A stretch of 64,000 nt of DNA from Macrotrachela quadricornifera. Taxonomy: Eukaryota; Rotifera; Eurotatoria; Philodinida; Philodinidae. Below are positions 23,245 to 36,540 of the stretch, one piece after another (positions within the stretch are counted from its first letter, which is position 1; each line of letters starts with the position of its first letter). The DNA lies in NCBI GenBank assembly GCA_022393335.1, contig JAJEKB010021384.1, positions 1,098,557 through 1,162,556 of the forward strand, in the 5' to 3' direction. A program made the translations under genes and the position numbers. The notes under the pieces are model-generated. The model saw only the letters and a list, made by a program, of their open reading frames with translations, was not told where the DNA came from and did no database searches.

Positions 23245-23575
23245 TACAAAACCTTTACGCCCTCTGATTCGAGCTCAAGATCAAATGAGTTCGCTAAGTA
23301 TTTTATACCAAAATGAAGTCCGTTAAAAAAATCTTTTTGATGTACAGAAGTAAGGTGTCAGTAATTTGAAAATGAAATAAAATATATTTCTTAGATATTT
23401 TTACATGATTTGATAGAGCTCGATGAATTCTACCAAACTATATATTACAAAAACACGTTGAGCCATCTTTTTCAAATAAAAAGACCAAAATACTGCTACG
23501 AAAATCACGAAAAATATTTGAAAATTTCAGCTTTTTCAAATGGAAGAAAACACTCGATTTTTGAATAAAATTAAA
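23245..23575. repeat. Half of a foldback-family repeat
   Basis: Ordered words ACCTTTACGCC, TTTTTACATGATTTGATAGAGCTC and TTGAGCCATCTTTTTC match the left arm of the foldback element at 58150-58885. Only one arm is present. It sits inside the decayed third ENaC copy. Confidence 0.5.
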
Positions 23576-23631
23576 TATTATTCGTTATTTTTGCTAATAA
23601 TAACATGAATTTTACTCTTCATGTAAATAGG

Positions 23632-23854
23632 CGTTGGCATAGTTGGAATGATTCCTGATAATATTCAAATGCCATTTATTGATATAGTTAGACTTGATTT
23701 TACACCAGGGCGAAAACATAAATTATCTTTTACAAAAAGATCTTATTCGATTTTACCACCATCGTACTCAAGTTGTACTGATCAAGTTAATTTTGTCATG
23801 CAAGCATTGTTCAATAGTTCTGTTTTAATCATAAACCGATCGTTGACGATTTAA
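23632..23854 (+). pseudogene. DEG/ENaC exon 2 fragment (third, dead copy)
   Basis: Begins after a conserved acceptor (TTCATGTAAATAG) and encodes the same block as exon 2 of the two full ENaC genes (GMIPDNIQMPFIDI ... SFTKRSYSILPPS ... SSCTDQVNF), ending at QALFNSS. The frame then runs into unrelated sequence and a stop, so the Cys-rich end of the exon and everything after it are missing. No exon 1 is nearby. An upstream fragment of the same locus lies at 23085-23235, so about 1.8 kb corresponding to exon 1 was lost and partly replaced by a repeat. Confidence 0.85.
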
Positions 23855-24260
23855 AAAAGTGTTTCTGTATCGTTGTTTATTAAATTTTGGCAGGTCGAAT
23901 TTCCGAAGTACATTGTTGCTGGAAGAATATCTCCACAAAGTTTTACATCATAACATACATAATCAGCTAGAACTAATCTATCGAACTGGAATGTATTCGA
24001 AAAGAGAATCCGTATATGTGCCCTTTAAGAAGTTGTCTTAGTTTTACTAGATATTGACTGACAATAAGATGTACTTCTAAGTTGTTGTAATATTCTATGA
24101 TATCGACATTCCATAAAGCACACAATCATCCTTTATTCTAATAAAAAAAAAACTTTGAATAGACAGATGACATATGATGCATGAAATCCTTGTCTCTAAT
24201 TTATTATTGTGAATCCATGGAAATAATTAGAAGAAAAAAAATATGTTAATCAAAACAAAA

Positions 24261-25466
24261 TCAATTATCAGTGAACAAAGTATCTACATAATTTTGAAAA
24301 TCTTCCATACGCATTTCATGTTCTATTTCACTTGTATCAAACTGTTCAAGATAGATTGTAGATAATTGAGTTTGATTATCTTCTTGAATATTTTTCACCG
24401 AAAAAATTGTTCCAGGAAGAATAAGAACTTCTTTTTCATCTTCAAAATTTGAGATACATTTTAATTGTGAAGAAGATGAAAATAGAGTTGTAGCTGTTGA
24501 ACATGGTTTCACGAAATCAAACGTTATTATAACATTGATTATCCCTTGTACCTTATTAGTATTAGTAAACATTTCAGCTACTAATGGATCAATTGATGTT
24601 GAACAAAAAGTATTTACTTTTATATATGATCCTTTGAAATACAATGCTTTTTTATATTTCTTAAATTCATTTTCCTTCATTGTTAATCCACGAAAAGAAA
24701 ATCCTTTATGAGCACGTTGTCCTAAACTTGTTAAATGGAAAGAAATTGGTGCGTAAAGACAATCTGTTTTATTTGAATCCTGTGCAAAGTATTGACATAT
24801 TGATGTATGTAATGTATAGAGTCTCAAAAGATGTTCGATGTTTCTTGTTTTTTCATATGTTTCAATACATTTACATGCGTTAAAATAAACTGTAGAATTG
24901 AATTCACAATTTTGTGCAATAAAATATTGTTCAATATGAAATTTTAGATCTTCGACCCATTTATCAATTTTCTTTTTCTCAGGATCATTTCCAAAGAAAC
25001 TTCTTAATCGATTAATTATTGGAAGAGTAATTGTATTATAATGATAACTGCGAACTTTCTGATGACATGCAATCGTTATTGGTGTATCAGTAGGATAAAA
25101 ACCAGTATAACGTGAATCTGATGTATCTTCATTGGTAATAATTTGTAATAGGTTTAATTCATTTTAATCAGTACAAAATGGATTATCAGAATGCTTGAGT
25201 CGAGAAAACAGTTGACGAATTTCTTCTGTCAACGCAACTTGATAAGCAGTTTGACCATCTCTATTCATTCGATGCCGATCAACTCGATAATCATTTAAAA
25301 GAAGTCGAACGATATTTGTATAACCTTTACTACAAGCAAGATGTAAAGCAGTGTTTCCATTTGGCTCTACACGATTGAGATCTGCATTATCTGGAGATGT
25401 TTCAATTAATGCTCGAACATAATTGATATCGTCATGTCGACATGCATTGTAAATCTCACTCTCCAT
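24261..25466 (-). pseudogene. Ankyrin-repeat + arginine mono-ADP-ribosyltransferase, one in-frame stop
   Basis: One reading frame runs from ATG 25466 to the stop at 24261, broken once by TAA at 25164-25166. Before the stop are about two and a half ankyrin repeats (GNTALHLACSKGYTNIVRLLL, DGQTAYQVA). After it are 300 further open codons with the R-S-E signature of ARTC-type transferases: Arg in SFRGLTM, STS in FCSTSIDPLVAEMF, and Glu-x-Glu in FEDEKEVLILPGT. The family transfers ADP-ribose from NAD to arginine. The single lesion makes this a very recent pseudogene, a stop-readthrough gene, or a sequencing error. A 48-bp GT-AG segment covering the stop would also restore phase, but its splice sites are poor. 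A TTTTAG precedes the ATG, so a 5' exon is possible. Confidence 0.75.
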
Positions 25467-25472
25467 TATCAC

Positions 25473-28400
25473 CTTCTAAAATAAAAAAATCTTTATTAAT
25501 ATTTGTTTTATTATATCTTATCGAATGTATTTTTTCCAGGAAACGTCATTGTTATACTCAAGAGTGCTCATATCATATATAAAGATATAGAGATGTGCAA
25601 AGCAAAAGCAACAACATTAATATCAATTGTTTTACAATATAGTTGGAAAAATTTTGACGAAAATTAATTCACACTTGTAGGATTGTCAGTGTATGAATAA
25701 AAGAAATTGATATGGCGTATTATAAAAAGAAGAGAGAAAAGAAAAATTATATAGAATAAAAAAAATATTGATAACAATAAAGTGAAAAAAGGCGAACATT
25801 AAAGAGAGAAAAAGACAAGTGCTTTATTTTATTTTATTCAAAGAGAAAATGTTGAATCTAGAAAAATATTGAAAATGTAATGTTTCTAGTTAATCATAAC
25901 ATTAATTTCTGATGAATTGTTATTTTTCCTCATTATATCATTGGTCTGACTCTAAAATCCATAGCAAACGTTATTAAACGACACTATAGATATACAAAAA
26001 TGGAAAAATTTAAAATAATTATATTATACAACTGAAAATGTGTTCATCGTTAGGTGAAAATCAACCACAATCATCTATTATTTTATTCATTTAATCACAA
26101 GTAACGTTCGTCCCAACGACTCGATCAATTCTCGACTGAACGATTGAGAGCATTTATCCACTAATACACTTTATCGAGATAGTTGCTGATAGTATGAATA
26201 TAACCATCTAAACTGGCTTCCACATTTTTGTAAGCTTTTATAACCGTATAATCTTTTATAAATTTATTACGTTTCATAAAGACAAGTAGACATAAACAAT
26301 ATCAACCTTCAAAATGTTTCATTTTCAAATGAAATCATACATAATAATGATATTATTTTCTATAAAACTGAACAAACTATTAAAACGAATCATACCAATA
26401 TAAACTCTTATAAAATATGCTAGACAATATAGCTACCTCTATTTAATGAAATCAATCGGTGTCTGGATCAAGTTTATTAGTGCATAAACACTCCGTCCTA
26501 TATTCGAAGGTTGCGCGATTCATTGCGACGACTATCACTTGTGCCAATTCCAACTGTATAAATTCTGATGATCAACAGGTGCCCCTATTATATAAAAGTA
26601 GACGATTCATGGGTGAAACTACTATATAGCATTCGATGCCTTATCGATGTCACTTTCACAGAAGACGTAAATACTTGGAGTAGTTTGAAATACTACATCC
26701 CGCTGACAGTCGTAGAAACTAGACAGAACTGTCGCAATTTTAATTCAGGCTACGTTTTTTTAACCGTTGGTCCTCAGACGAATAAACCAACACATTTTTA
26801 CCGTATAGCTCTCTGTTCAGCGGAAGCAAAACTTATCACATAATTTTCTTTAAAAAACTCTTCTTTTACCAAAAAAAGTATTCGAAAATTTTGAAAAACT
26901 GATAAAACCATTCGATTACGCTACCTTGAAAACCTTAGATCAAATGTTCTGCGTTGATTTTTGTTGAAGTTAGGATTGTGTAATCTGTTTTTGTAATATA
27001 AAGCGATTTATCTTACGAGAGAACCTAGCCAACTGATACGCTCCGTTCGAGCTCATATTTTGTTCATGGCTAGGACTCATAGTGTAGAGAAAAACCTTCA
27101 AAGGATTTGTGCTCTTAGATCTTTTTTCTTCAATTATGAGTATTTTACTGAATTTTCAGACTACACAGTGGGTAACTTTTGTATAGCAGGTGGACATGTA
27201 AGTTTTGTGCTCTGAAACAGGTTTTTATTGCTCAGAAGTGTTTATACGTCACTTAGAAAATCATCTTTAAGCAAATAAAACACTTACTGAAAGAAAAACT
27301 TTTTTCGTACAAATCACCTGTAGGATACCCTTGCCAAAATTTTCGAAAAACGTTTTTGTTAGAAAATACATCGTGTCACACACCATTCAACGTAGTTTGA
27401 CACGCTGATTCCGAAAATCACCTTGATTTCCCGGTGACATGTTATTTTAAGGATAAAACAAGAGATTTGAAGAGCCAAAAAAAAGAATTGGGGTCAAAAA
27501 CCAGAGTTTTCCTAGGAATTCCTAGCATAGTATATGGTCTCTGATGCGATACGATGTACATAGTTAACAAAAATTGAATATAGATGAACACAGTAAGTAA
27601 ATGGCTGAGTTCAGTTGGATGAGAACTCTTTGTAATGTTCGAAAAAAACGGCATGACTCATTTTTTTGAGCTTTCCGTGTATGAAAGTCAAAAACGTTTT
27701 TACAAAAAAACACTTTTTATTATATATCATTAGATGCAGCTCGATGAGCTGATTCCGAATATCACCATGGTTTTGCAACAAAACGATGCCTACTTTACAA
27801 AAATAGGGGCTCCGGGGCAAGAATCTCGGTTTTTTGGGCGTCTCATAGCACCAGCGGTGCTCGTTGATGTGAAATGGCGCTATGACCATTGATGAATCAC
27901 ACATAGGAGAATAATTGATGAAAGTTTTTTTGTCCTACTTTCGGCCCAGTAATCACTTTTTTTCTACTCTATTTCTGACGGGATCGGAACAATTTTTTTA
28001 ACACAATCAAGCTTATGGGCTAATCATTCATTTGAGATATTGTTTCATTTTAAAATATATTGATAAGTTGGTGACAGAAATGATATCCGTACAACTAACG
28101 ATTTATGAACAAACTTTTTCACTATAGCCTTTCGCGGGATTCAGCTTGATATCTGTAACTCTGAGTTTAGGGTAAGATAGACTAACCATGGACGTATTCA
28201 TTCCAATATTTAACCTTTGGAAAATAGAACTTGAGGTCATGTCCATCTGGTTGCCTACTGTGCTCTATAAACGTCTCTTACCCAGCCGAAAACCATTTTT
28301 TGCCCCCCCCCGCCCTGTGCTCCCTCTGTAAAAATTTCCTGGTTATGCCACTAATTAAGCTGCTATCACCTGTATGATAATAGGTCGTTTCAGCTGTCGC

Positions 28401-29445
28401 CCTGTGTATACCTTTTCTTTCTTTCTATTATATAGATGCTTCTTCGATGTTGTCTTTTCTTTCCACTCTATACAGTGACACCAAGATCACTGTCTCTCGT
28501 ATCTTGATACATTGTCATAAGGCTTTTATGTAATCATTTTGAGTTCAATACAAAAAATTGACTAAAAAACCATTTTTTAATTGAAAAATAATTCCATTCC
28601 CAAAGAGTTAATAGATTTTAATTTATTAAAAAATTTTCAAGCCCTGAAAATTATTCTAGGCAGAACAGTGATGATATATGTGATGAGAAGGCAACGTCTT
28701 ATCATGTAACAACTTCTCCTGCACGATTGTCTGCTTCAAAGAACAAATAAAATGATGATTCATATTAACAGAAATGGCATGCATACTTTTTTACCCATAT
28801 GCATGAACAAAGAAAAATACAATTAAAACTGACGTGTCACATCATTATTTCACTTATGTTTCGCATTGTACAACAATATATTCGTTGCTAAATTAGACTC
28901 TTTTGTTAATACCGATAGTAAATAAAAACTTTCTCATCTTTCTTCTGAAATCGAATAAATTCTTCTCTAGATCAAATAAAGATACTTCATAATTTCTTTC
29001 TGAAATATTTTAATAGCATGCTTTCAACAGGCTGATCAAGATTACTGAACACTTTTCACTTAATGATTTGTATTTACTAGTTTTAACATTTTTTCATATG
29101 AAAGAATGAAACATTTCTTTCACAATGATGAGTAATGATTAAAGATGACATAATGAAGAAAACGGATCAAATTTGAAAGGAGGAGTTCGACAACGAGATA
29201 GACATTGATCATTGTGTCAACCAAAGATAGAGAATCCTCTGATCATATTAAAATTCTTATCATGAACAAGCGAAGTATAAAATTCAATGTTTCATCACAT
29301 TTAAGGAACGAATTTTACATCACAGTTGAAATCTCATGAAAATACCCTTATATAATTTCATTAAGAATTTAATAAAAAAATTTGATTACCAATATTATTT
29401 TGAAAATGAAAGTAACTATGAGAATTTATATTAAAAATTTGAAAT
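25473..29445. other. Intergenic region
   Basis: No gene supported. At 26097 the opening word of the 5020/41360 repeat family recurs. At 27400-27800 two blocks share GCTGATTCCGAANATCACC and look like units of an old repeat. The rest, including 28360-29445, is AT-rich without recognisable structure. Confidence 0.45.
28306..28352. mobile_element. Solo transposon end, hAT-like
   Basis: A C-run followed by TTCCTGGTTATGCCACTA resembles the end of hAT elements (CAGTGGC... read inward, here with T for the first base). I could not find the partner end, so this is probably a relic. Confidence 0.35.
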
Positions 29446-32135
29446 TTGAAAACTTTTTATTTATATATCGAAAAATATGACGTAAATTTCAGTAGATCTG
29501 AAAATTTCTTCTTTTTATAAAAACTGCAGAATGATCTTATAACAAATATTTTGAGAGAATTCGTTTTCATTTTACACTTAGTTATTTGAGTATTTGTCTA
29601 TTCTTCCACAAATACAATAAAAATTAGAATAGACTTGAAAATTAGTCAATTTATGAAATTTTATATAAATTAATTTATAAGAAAAAGAATTAAGAAAGCT
29701 TACTAGTCAAATACTTTGACTTCATTCTTTTTTTCACATTATATCAGTTCGAAGAAATTTTCAAAACGATAGATTAAATCATTACTAGAGTTAAAATACT
29801 GAATAAGAAATATACGTCTTACTTATTGATATGGTTGTAATTTGATCATAGTAAATGATAAAAATATTTTCAGATTTAGTCACGTACTTCCTGATATATT
29901 CTATTGAATAAGAAACGTACTGCAAGAAAGAAATTTCAAGTATATTGCGATAACATTAAGATTCAATTAAGATCATTAAGCAATCTACTTGTAATCAAAA
30001 GCTCGAGATCATTTGAAACACTACATCCATTAATGCAAGAAAATAGTAATAAATTAGATTTATTTACTATCTGTATCGTATTTTAAAGTTCATCAAGGAT
30101 TTATTATTATCAATGAATTAAAAAGAAAATTTAGTTGAGTTTTTAAGTAAAGAAAAAACGCGTCGTAGCACTCAATTTATGAGTAATCGATCGATATCGT
30201 TTCATTTATAGCATTTAATGAAGAAAAATGTTGACAGAGTCAATAATCAGTTTTATTTTGCTGAAGTGTTGTTTCCGAATGAACTTTTATATAGGACATG
30301 GGCGCGATTATTATGTTGTAGAAAATGCTCTGTTTGCTTTTTTACTCGTTTATTTCTATTATTTTCTTTTTGAATTATTGACTTTGTAAAACGACTAGAA
30401 CTTGGACACACAAAAAAAATGATGAGAGAAAAATGAGAATTAAAATGTTGGTATTAGTTTATTTTTTGGCACTGGTTTGAAAAGCAAGAGAGAAAAACAC
30501 TTTTTCTGAAGTTTATCAGTTCTTATATCATACTTTGACTATCCTATAACATTACAAGCAAAACTAATATTCTATTCGAAATAATCCAATCTTTAGTTCC
30601 AACATTATAATAAAAAACGATTTATTTGAATTCTGAACAATACATCAAGTAAGGTTAAATAACAATCAACAATAATGTGTCATACATCTGACATAATCAA
30701 GTTGTTAAGACTCTCCCATGAGTCCATCATACTCTAACAAGAGTTTAAAAAAAAAACATTTTCTTTTCTTTTTATCTTAGACAGAAGATTATATATAATA
30801 TATTATCTAGTCTACGCTCGCTACGGTTTAACTTTTTATTTGTGTCGTGAGTCCCACTGTGAAGACTTTCCTCCTAAAAACTGATTTGTCTGACTCGATC
30901 TTTCGAGCACGATGATGTACATTTTCCAAAAAACAAGATTACAGATCGCTTTCATAGGAGCATTGATTCATAATTCAGAAATATTTGAATCAATCCTTTC
31001 GGTCTAGTATATGAAAACATGCTCATATTTTGACATAGACGTCTTGTTTAGGTGAAAGATAAAGAGCTTTTATTCTCAAATATCTTTATTTTTTCTTCGT
31101 TTCCTTCGTTGTTATTTAAAAATATGTAAAATAGTAGTAGCTTTTTCACATAATATGAAATCGCATTATTGGTTAGAAAAAAAACTATAAAAGGTATGCT
31201 GCATAACGAAATGTGTGAAGATTTTATTCTCTATTCATAAAAATCGTAAGGAGATACAAGATGACAGATTCAACAAGATGAAAAATATTGCGTTTAACAT
31301 CATCTCTATCGTGGAGTCTACATGGATTCATCGATTAATTTTTATATTTAAGTAGTTCGTATGACCTTTGGTTAGGACATTAACCATCAATGCTAGACTA
31401 AAGATTTGGCATAATCGATACTTTGAAACAATAAATCCTGAGGGAACACCATACAAAAAGCTGTCCAATGGGCCCACTTGGATCCCACGATACACACGAA
31501 GAGTTAATGAGTCTTGGAATTCTAAGAAATACTTGAACGAAATTCTGAATAGATCCTGAAGACTGATTCATAAAAAACTCTCTATAGAATATAGAGAAAA
31601 CTAAGGAAATCTTGAAATTATAAGTGGCTCAAATTGAAGCAAGCTCATGATCAAAATACTACTGTGATAGAGTATCCATGTATGTATGATAAGATCATCT
31701 GCTAAAATAGCTTGTTTTTCCTAAAAGAATTATAATATAGAATTTTTGAATAGATTTTGCTTGAGAGTCTGTTATAGTTCAGACAATATTCGCTTTTTCG
31801 GTTCATTTGAAGATCCTAAACAATTCTAGAAAGTATCTTGTAAACAAGCATAAACAGGATTTTAAAGAAGATTCAAATCGCAATCTTCGTCACACTCTGG
31901 CATTTCAGAATACTAAAATTATACATTTAGAATTTTTTCATAGGTAATGATGAATGATACTAGAATAACATGTTAATAGTAATAGTAATTCAGTTATATA
32001 AAAGTAAACATGATCGTAGCTCGTAAAAAAACTTCAATTGATAGAACTCAAAGGAATATCTGCATTGTAAATTAAATACGTGAACATAATGAGCTTTTAT
32101 ATTAAAATAATCTTTTTCATAAAACAGATCAATTA

Positions 32136-35100
32136 ATGGCAAATCCTCGAATCGTAAATGCATTTACAATTCAACCAAATAAGGTTGAGCCCGTGCAAAG
32201 AAAACAAAACCGGCAAAGTCGCCGTTCAATCATTCGTGAATTTAGCCTTAACACAACAGCTCATGGACTTCCGGGTATTGCTCGTAGTCAAAGTACTCAC
32301 AATTGTATCTTTTGGTCAATTTCTACTCTAATATTTACTGGTATTATGCTCTATTTTGTGATTGAATCCATTCGAGCATATTTTGATTATTCTACTCAAA
32401 CAAACGTCGCTATTGTCGGTGAATGGCTACAATATTTTCCAGCATTTACTATTTGTAATATATCACCAGTTCGATTCGATAAATTCATTGGACCATTTTT
32501 AAACTATACAAATTCACTTAATCTGACAAATACCACTGATAATAGCTCGATCTCATCTGATCAATCTTTATTATTTGGAGACTTTGTTCGATTCACAATT
32601 AATAGCAACCAACCTTTGGAAGAATTTATGTATCCATTAAGTTCAATGTTGATGCAATGTAAATATAATGGATTTAGTTGTACAGTGAGCGATTTTCTTT
32701 CGTTTATATCTCCTAACTATGGCCTCTGTTACACATTTAATGCAAACGTCAAAAATAGAACCCTACGAACCTTAAACGACAATGGAGGCACCGGAAAACT
32801 TGAACTTCGTCTCTATACACATACTCATCAATATTTGTACTTTCTCGCAGACAGTAAGTAAAACATTGTTAACAACATGAATTTTTCTCTTCATGTAAAT
32901 AGGTGTTGGGATGGTTGGAATGATTCATGATAATATTCAAATGCCATTTATCGACATAGCTGGACTTGAATTTGCACCAGGGCGAAAACATAAATTATCT
33001 TTTACAAAAAGGTCTTATTCGATTTTACCATCACCATACTCAAGTTGTACTGATCAAGTTAGTTTTGCCATGCAAGCATTGTTCAATAGTTCTGGTAGTG
33101 CTGATTATGGTTATTCACAAGTCACATGTACTACACTTTGTATCCAAACATACACGTAAGTATCAAGATTAAAATAGACATCGAAAATAGGGAATTCAAA
33201 ACTTGGACACTGAAAGATATGCATTTACAACTTGTACACGAGATAGAAATTCCTATCTACAAATAAGAAATTATATAATCTGATCCATGCTAAACTGTAA
33301 TGACTCGACATCACCTGTTTGATTATTTGATAAAACTAAAATGAGCTCATTTTTAAAACAAATGTGTTCTATATATGGAAGATAGTCATTCACATACGAA
33401 ACATTTTATTATCAAGTCACATCTGACGCTATGGAAATTTATTGAAAATAGGCGAGGAAAGTTATCGTTACATAATTAAGCAACTGGTAACGGTTACTAG
33501 TAACGGAAAATTTCTAACACGAGAAAAGACACAGTAATTCTCGAAAATAACGATATTATCATCCTAGATCAAAAATTCTAAAAGTTGGCACAATTAAGTC
33601 GCGATTAGAAGTCGACCAGCTCAGTTTGAGTTCAGTTTACAGAAACTGTTCGATCCCTAGTCGCGACACAATCCCAGTCAATCTTATCGATGAGAAAGCT
33701 CAACTACAACAACACCATTTTTTGGTAAACTTTGCTTCTACTATTATAAGCACAAATAATGAACCTGTTCGTTCTATACGAAGGATGGTTCCATTAAATC
33801 CCATGATCAGTCCAAACACCACGAATCTCTGCTCTTACAATAGTGGAGAAATAGATGATTGGAGAGGGAAGAGGATGAGAATATTAACCGGTCATTGGGA
33901 ATCAATTTTACTAGTATGGTCAAGCTGAAGAAAAGAGTTGTCCACTCCAAGAAGAGGTTTTCATAGATATGCTAAAATGTGATCTGAACAACAGCAAGCT
34001 CTGTCCTTAGAATAGTGGAACAGTAGAAGATTAGGAGACGGAGGAGAATAGTAACTGCTCGTTGGACAATTGATTTCGCCAGTATTGTCTGGCAGAACCA
34101 TAAGGGTTTCCACGGCAATAAGAGGTTGTGATAGGAATGCTAAAATACTCCCTGAACAATGCCATGCCGTCTGAGTAAAATGATGGAGAGATAAAGAATT
34201 GAGTAGAAGGAAAAGAATAACCGTTTGCTGGGTGATTGATTTTTTGACTATGGCATGGATAAGGAACACAATTGTCTGATTTAATAAGAGGTTTTCATAG
34301 ATACGCTAAAATGCGCATCAAAGAACAACATATTTTATGATTCTAATAGTGAAGAACAGGCTCCTTAGAAGTATATCTGGAGTGAATGGAATTCTTCATC
34401 GACAAGCTTCGAGATTTTGCTATCTTGACTCGGATTTTTTAACCTCGAAACAGTTTTGGAGAAATTGCATTAAATTTGGTTATGTTTTTCAAGATGATCG
34501 GTTTCTATTAGAAGTTACAATTATCCCATTGCTAGTTACCGTTACCAGTTATTCGGTAACGTAACTAGTTGGTAATGGTAACTTTCCTCACCTGATTGAA
34601 AAAATTAAATTAGAAAAAGACTCGAATAGTCATACCAAGATCTTTCAAGTCAATGCTGGCGATTCAGTTAATAAAAAAAAAGAAGTAATTATACTTTGAT
34701 CCACGATTATTTGATTTTGTTTCAAATCCTCATCAAAACAGTATTGATCAAATTAATAATGTGGCATATGATAGTGTTCTAGAAATTTTTCTTGCTTTGT
34801 TCGCATACTTAATTGTTGTATTTATAATCTTGAAAACAATATAGAAATTTTATTTGGTCCGTTTTCTCTGTATGTTTAGTATCTTTCCAAGTATCGATAA
34901 CAATTATTGTGAATTTTTATCTCATGCGGAAATGGTTAGTGCGCAAGCTTCGTTGACTCCGAAAATAATTTCATAAATACATATTGTTTAAAAACAATTG
35001 TTAGGCTAACAGTAAGAGGATTTGTATTATTAATTAAAAGGACTGTCAATGTTTGGATCAAATGATCACTTTTATAGAGCAATTAACGAATATAAAGTAT

Positions 35101-36540
35101 AAGTTACTAATGCCGTACCTAAAGAGAGATAATATGTTTCTAAATAATGTATGATTTTGCGTGTGATAATATTAGTGTTAGTATAGATTAAATTTATGCA
35201 GTTTAATAATTTTAAACACTAAAAGAAACACATACTCTTGAAAACTATTAGAGAGTTTTAGAGTTTCTGGAAACAAACTAAAGCATGCCATGTAAAAAAT
35301 AAGTAGGCAAAAACCAACTTTTTATTACTTTTCAAAGTTTTTTTTCTAGAAGAGAAAATCCATAAAAAATACTTATAAGTGAACCTTTTTAGCTAAAAAG
35401 TAATATTAAGTATTTGTTAAAGTAGGAAAAGTACGAGAAAGTACGTTTTAAAGTGGAAAAGTATGACAAAGTACTATAAAAAGTGAAAAATAGTGGGAAA
35501 AATTAATTTAATTTCCATAATTAATATTAAAAGTACTCAAAAGTGGTTTTTGTTCCCTTATTCTCTACATGGGAATTCCTCCTAGTAAATCAACCAGAAT
35601 AACACTACATTTTGATCTTACAATAGTGGATTGAAAGCTTACCGAATGAATTCCTTTTCCTTAATAAGACTCACCAGTCCATGAATTTCAAGAACTGATC
35701 CTGCAATTCAGATTCGTCAACCTTGTAAATCTGTAATTAAATTTTTAAAAAAAAGTCGTTATTCTCTCTAAAGAATCTTATTTTAATTGAAAAAATTGGA
35801 TTGTAATAGTATGATTCTTACTCCTAGTTGTAACTTCATTTTCCATCTCATTATTCTAAATTCTATGAACATTACAGCACTTTTTAACATAATTTGGTAC
35901 CGGATGCCTGTATTTATCCCATTGATCAGTTTAATTTTGAAAAAGCCTTTTCTTCTTAAATAGATATTATCGATGCAACTGTGTGGACTTCATGGAATGG
36001 TCATTTCGGACGATTGTTCTACCTGGCACAAGCACGATTATTACTGCGCCAATTTGTAGCCAGAACAATACCTGTTATGTATCAGCCGCCAACGAATTCA
36101 TGGCCTCACCTAATATATCTGCTTATTTTTGTCCAAATTGTCAACAAGAATGTTCCACTAACGATTTTTCAGTGAAAACGTCATCATCTTTTGCACCACC
36201 GGATTGGAGTATGAATCAAATAAAAGTATTTGTAGAAAATTCATCGATTCCCTTGCCCAGTGATTGGTCGACATCGTGGAAAACTCAGATACAAAATAGT
36301 TATGTGGCAATCGATGTTGTACGAGAATCAATGCTAACCGAAAAATATACACAACAAGCAACAATGAGTGGAGTTGATCTTCTGTCAAATGTTGGTGGTC
36401 AAACGGGGCTTTGGATTGGTCTTAGTTTTCTTTCATTGATGGAAGTTGCCGAAATGCTTTATCGACTTATACGTTATCAATATCATTTCTTTTCTGATGC
36501 TTACAAAAAAGAGACACCAATCGAAACGATTCATCGGTAA
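32136..36540 (+). CDS. DEG/ENaC-family ion channel, copy 1 (515 aa)
   Basis: Three exons, 32136-32853, 32903-33155 and 35964-36540, join in phase (1, 2) to 515 codons plus stop; intron 2 is 2.8 kb. The N-terminus has the gating motif His43-Gly44 (TTAHGLPGI). TM1 is about 57-79. The extracellular part includes FPAFTICN and a Cys-rich block formed across exons 2 and 3 (CTTLCIQTY + YYRCNC). TM2 (about 468-495, GGQTGLWIGLSFLSLMEVAE) carries the selectivity filter Gly476-Leu-Ser478. It should form trimeric, amiloride-type cation channels in the plasma membrane; the gating ligand is unknown. The ATG follows a possible 5' UTR acceptor (ATAAAACAG). No lesions seen. Confidence 0.92.
33441..33448 (+). 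repeat. 8-bp target site duplication (ATTGAAAA)
   Basis: Repeated at 34595-34602 around the hAT-like element in ENaC intron 2. Confidence 0.8.
33449..34594. mobile_element. Non-autonomous hAT-like element in ENaC copy 1 intron 2
   Basis: Ends TAGGCGAGGAAAGTTA and, inward from the right, CAGGTGAGGAAAGTTA, with subterminal GGTAACGGTNAC repeats at both sides and a perfect 8-bp duplication ATTGAAAA. The 1.15 kb interior has no transposase; it is made of four diverged units around GANCAACACNATGC...AATAGTGGAGA. The right end is also present in copy 2 (to 54660), so the insertion is older than the segmental duplication. Confidence 0.8.
35303..35560. mobile_element. Small inverted-repeat element in ENaC copy 1 intron 2
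   Basis: AAAAACCAACTTTTTATTAC near the left end pairs with GTACTCAAAAGTGGTTTTT near the right end. The middle has repeated GAAAAGTACGAGAAAGTAC-type words. The segment is absent from the matching place in copy 2, so it inserted into copy 1 or was lost from copy 2. Confidence 0.55.

Noticed and set aside
29904..30086. 60-codon open frame conserved at 49116-49298
   Set aside because: Lies inside the segmental duplication, so conservation is expected. No ATG, and an in-frame stop just upstream leaves no room for an acceptor.
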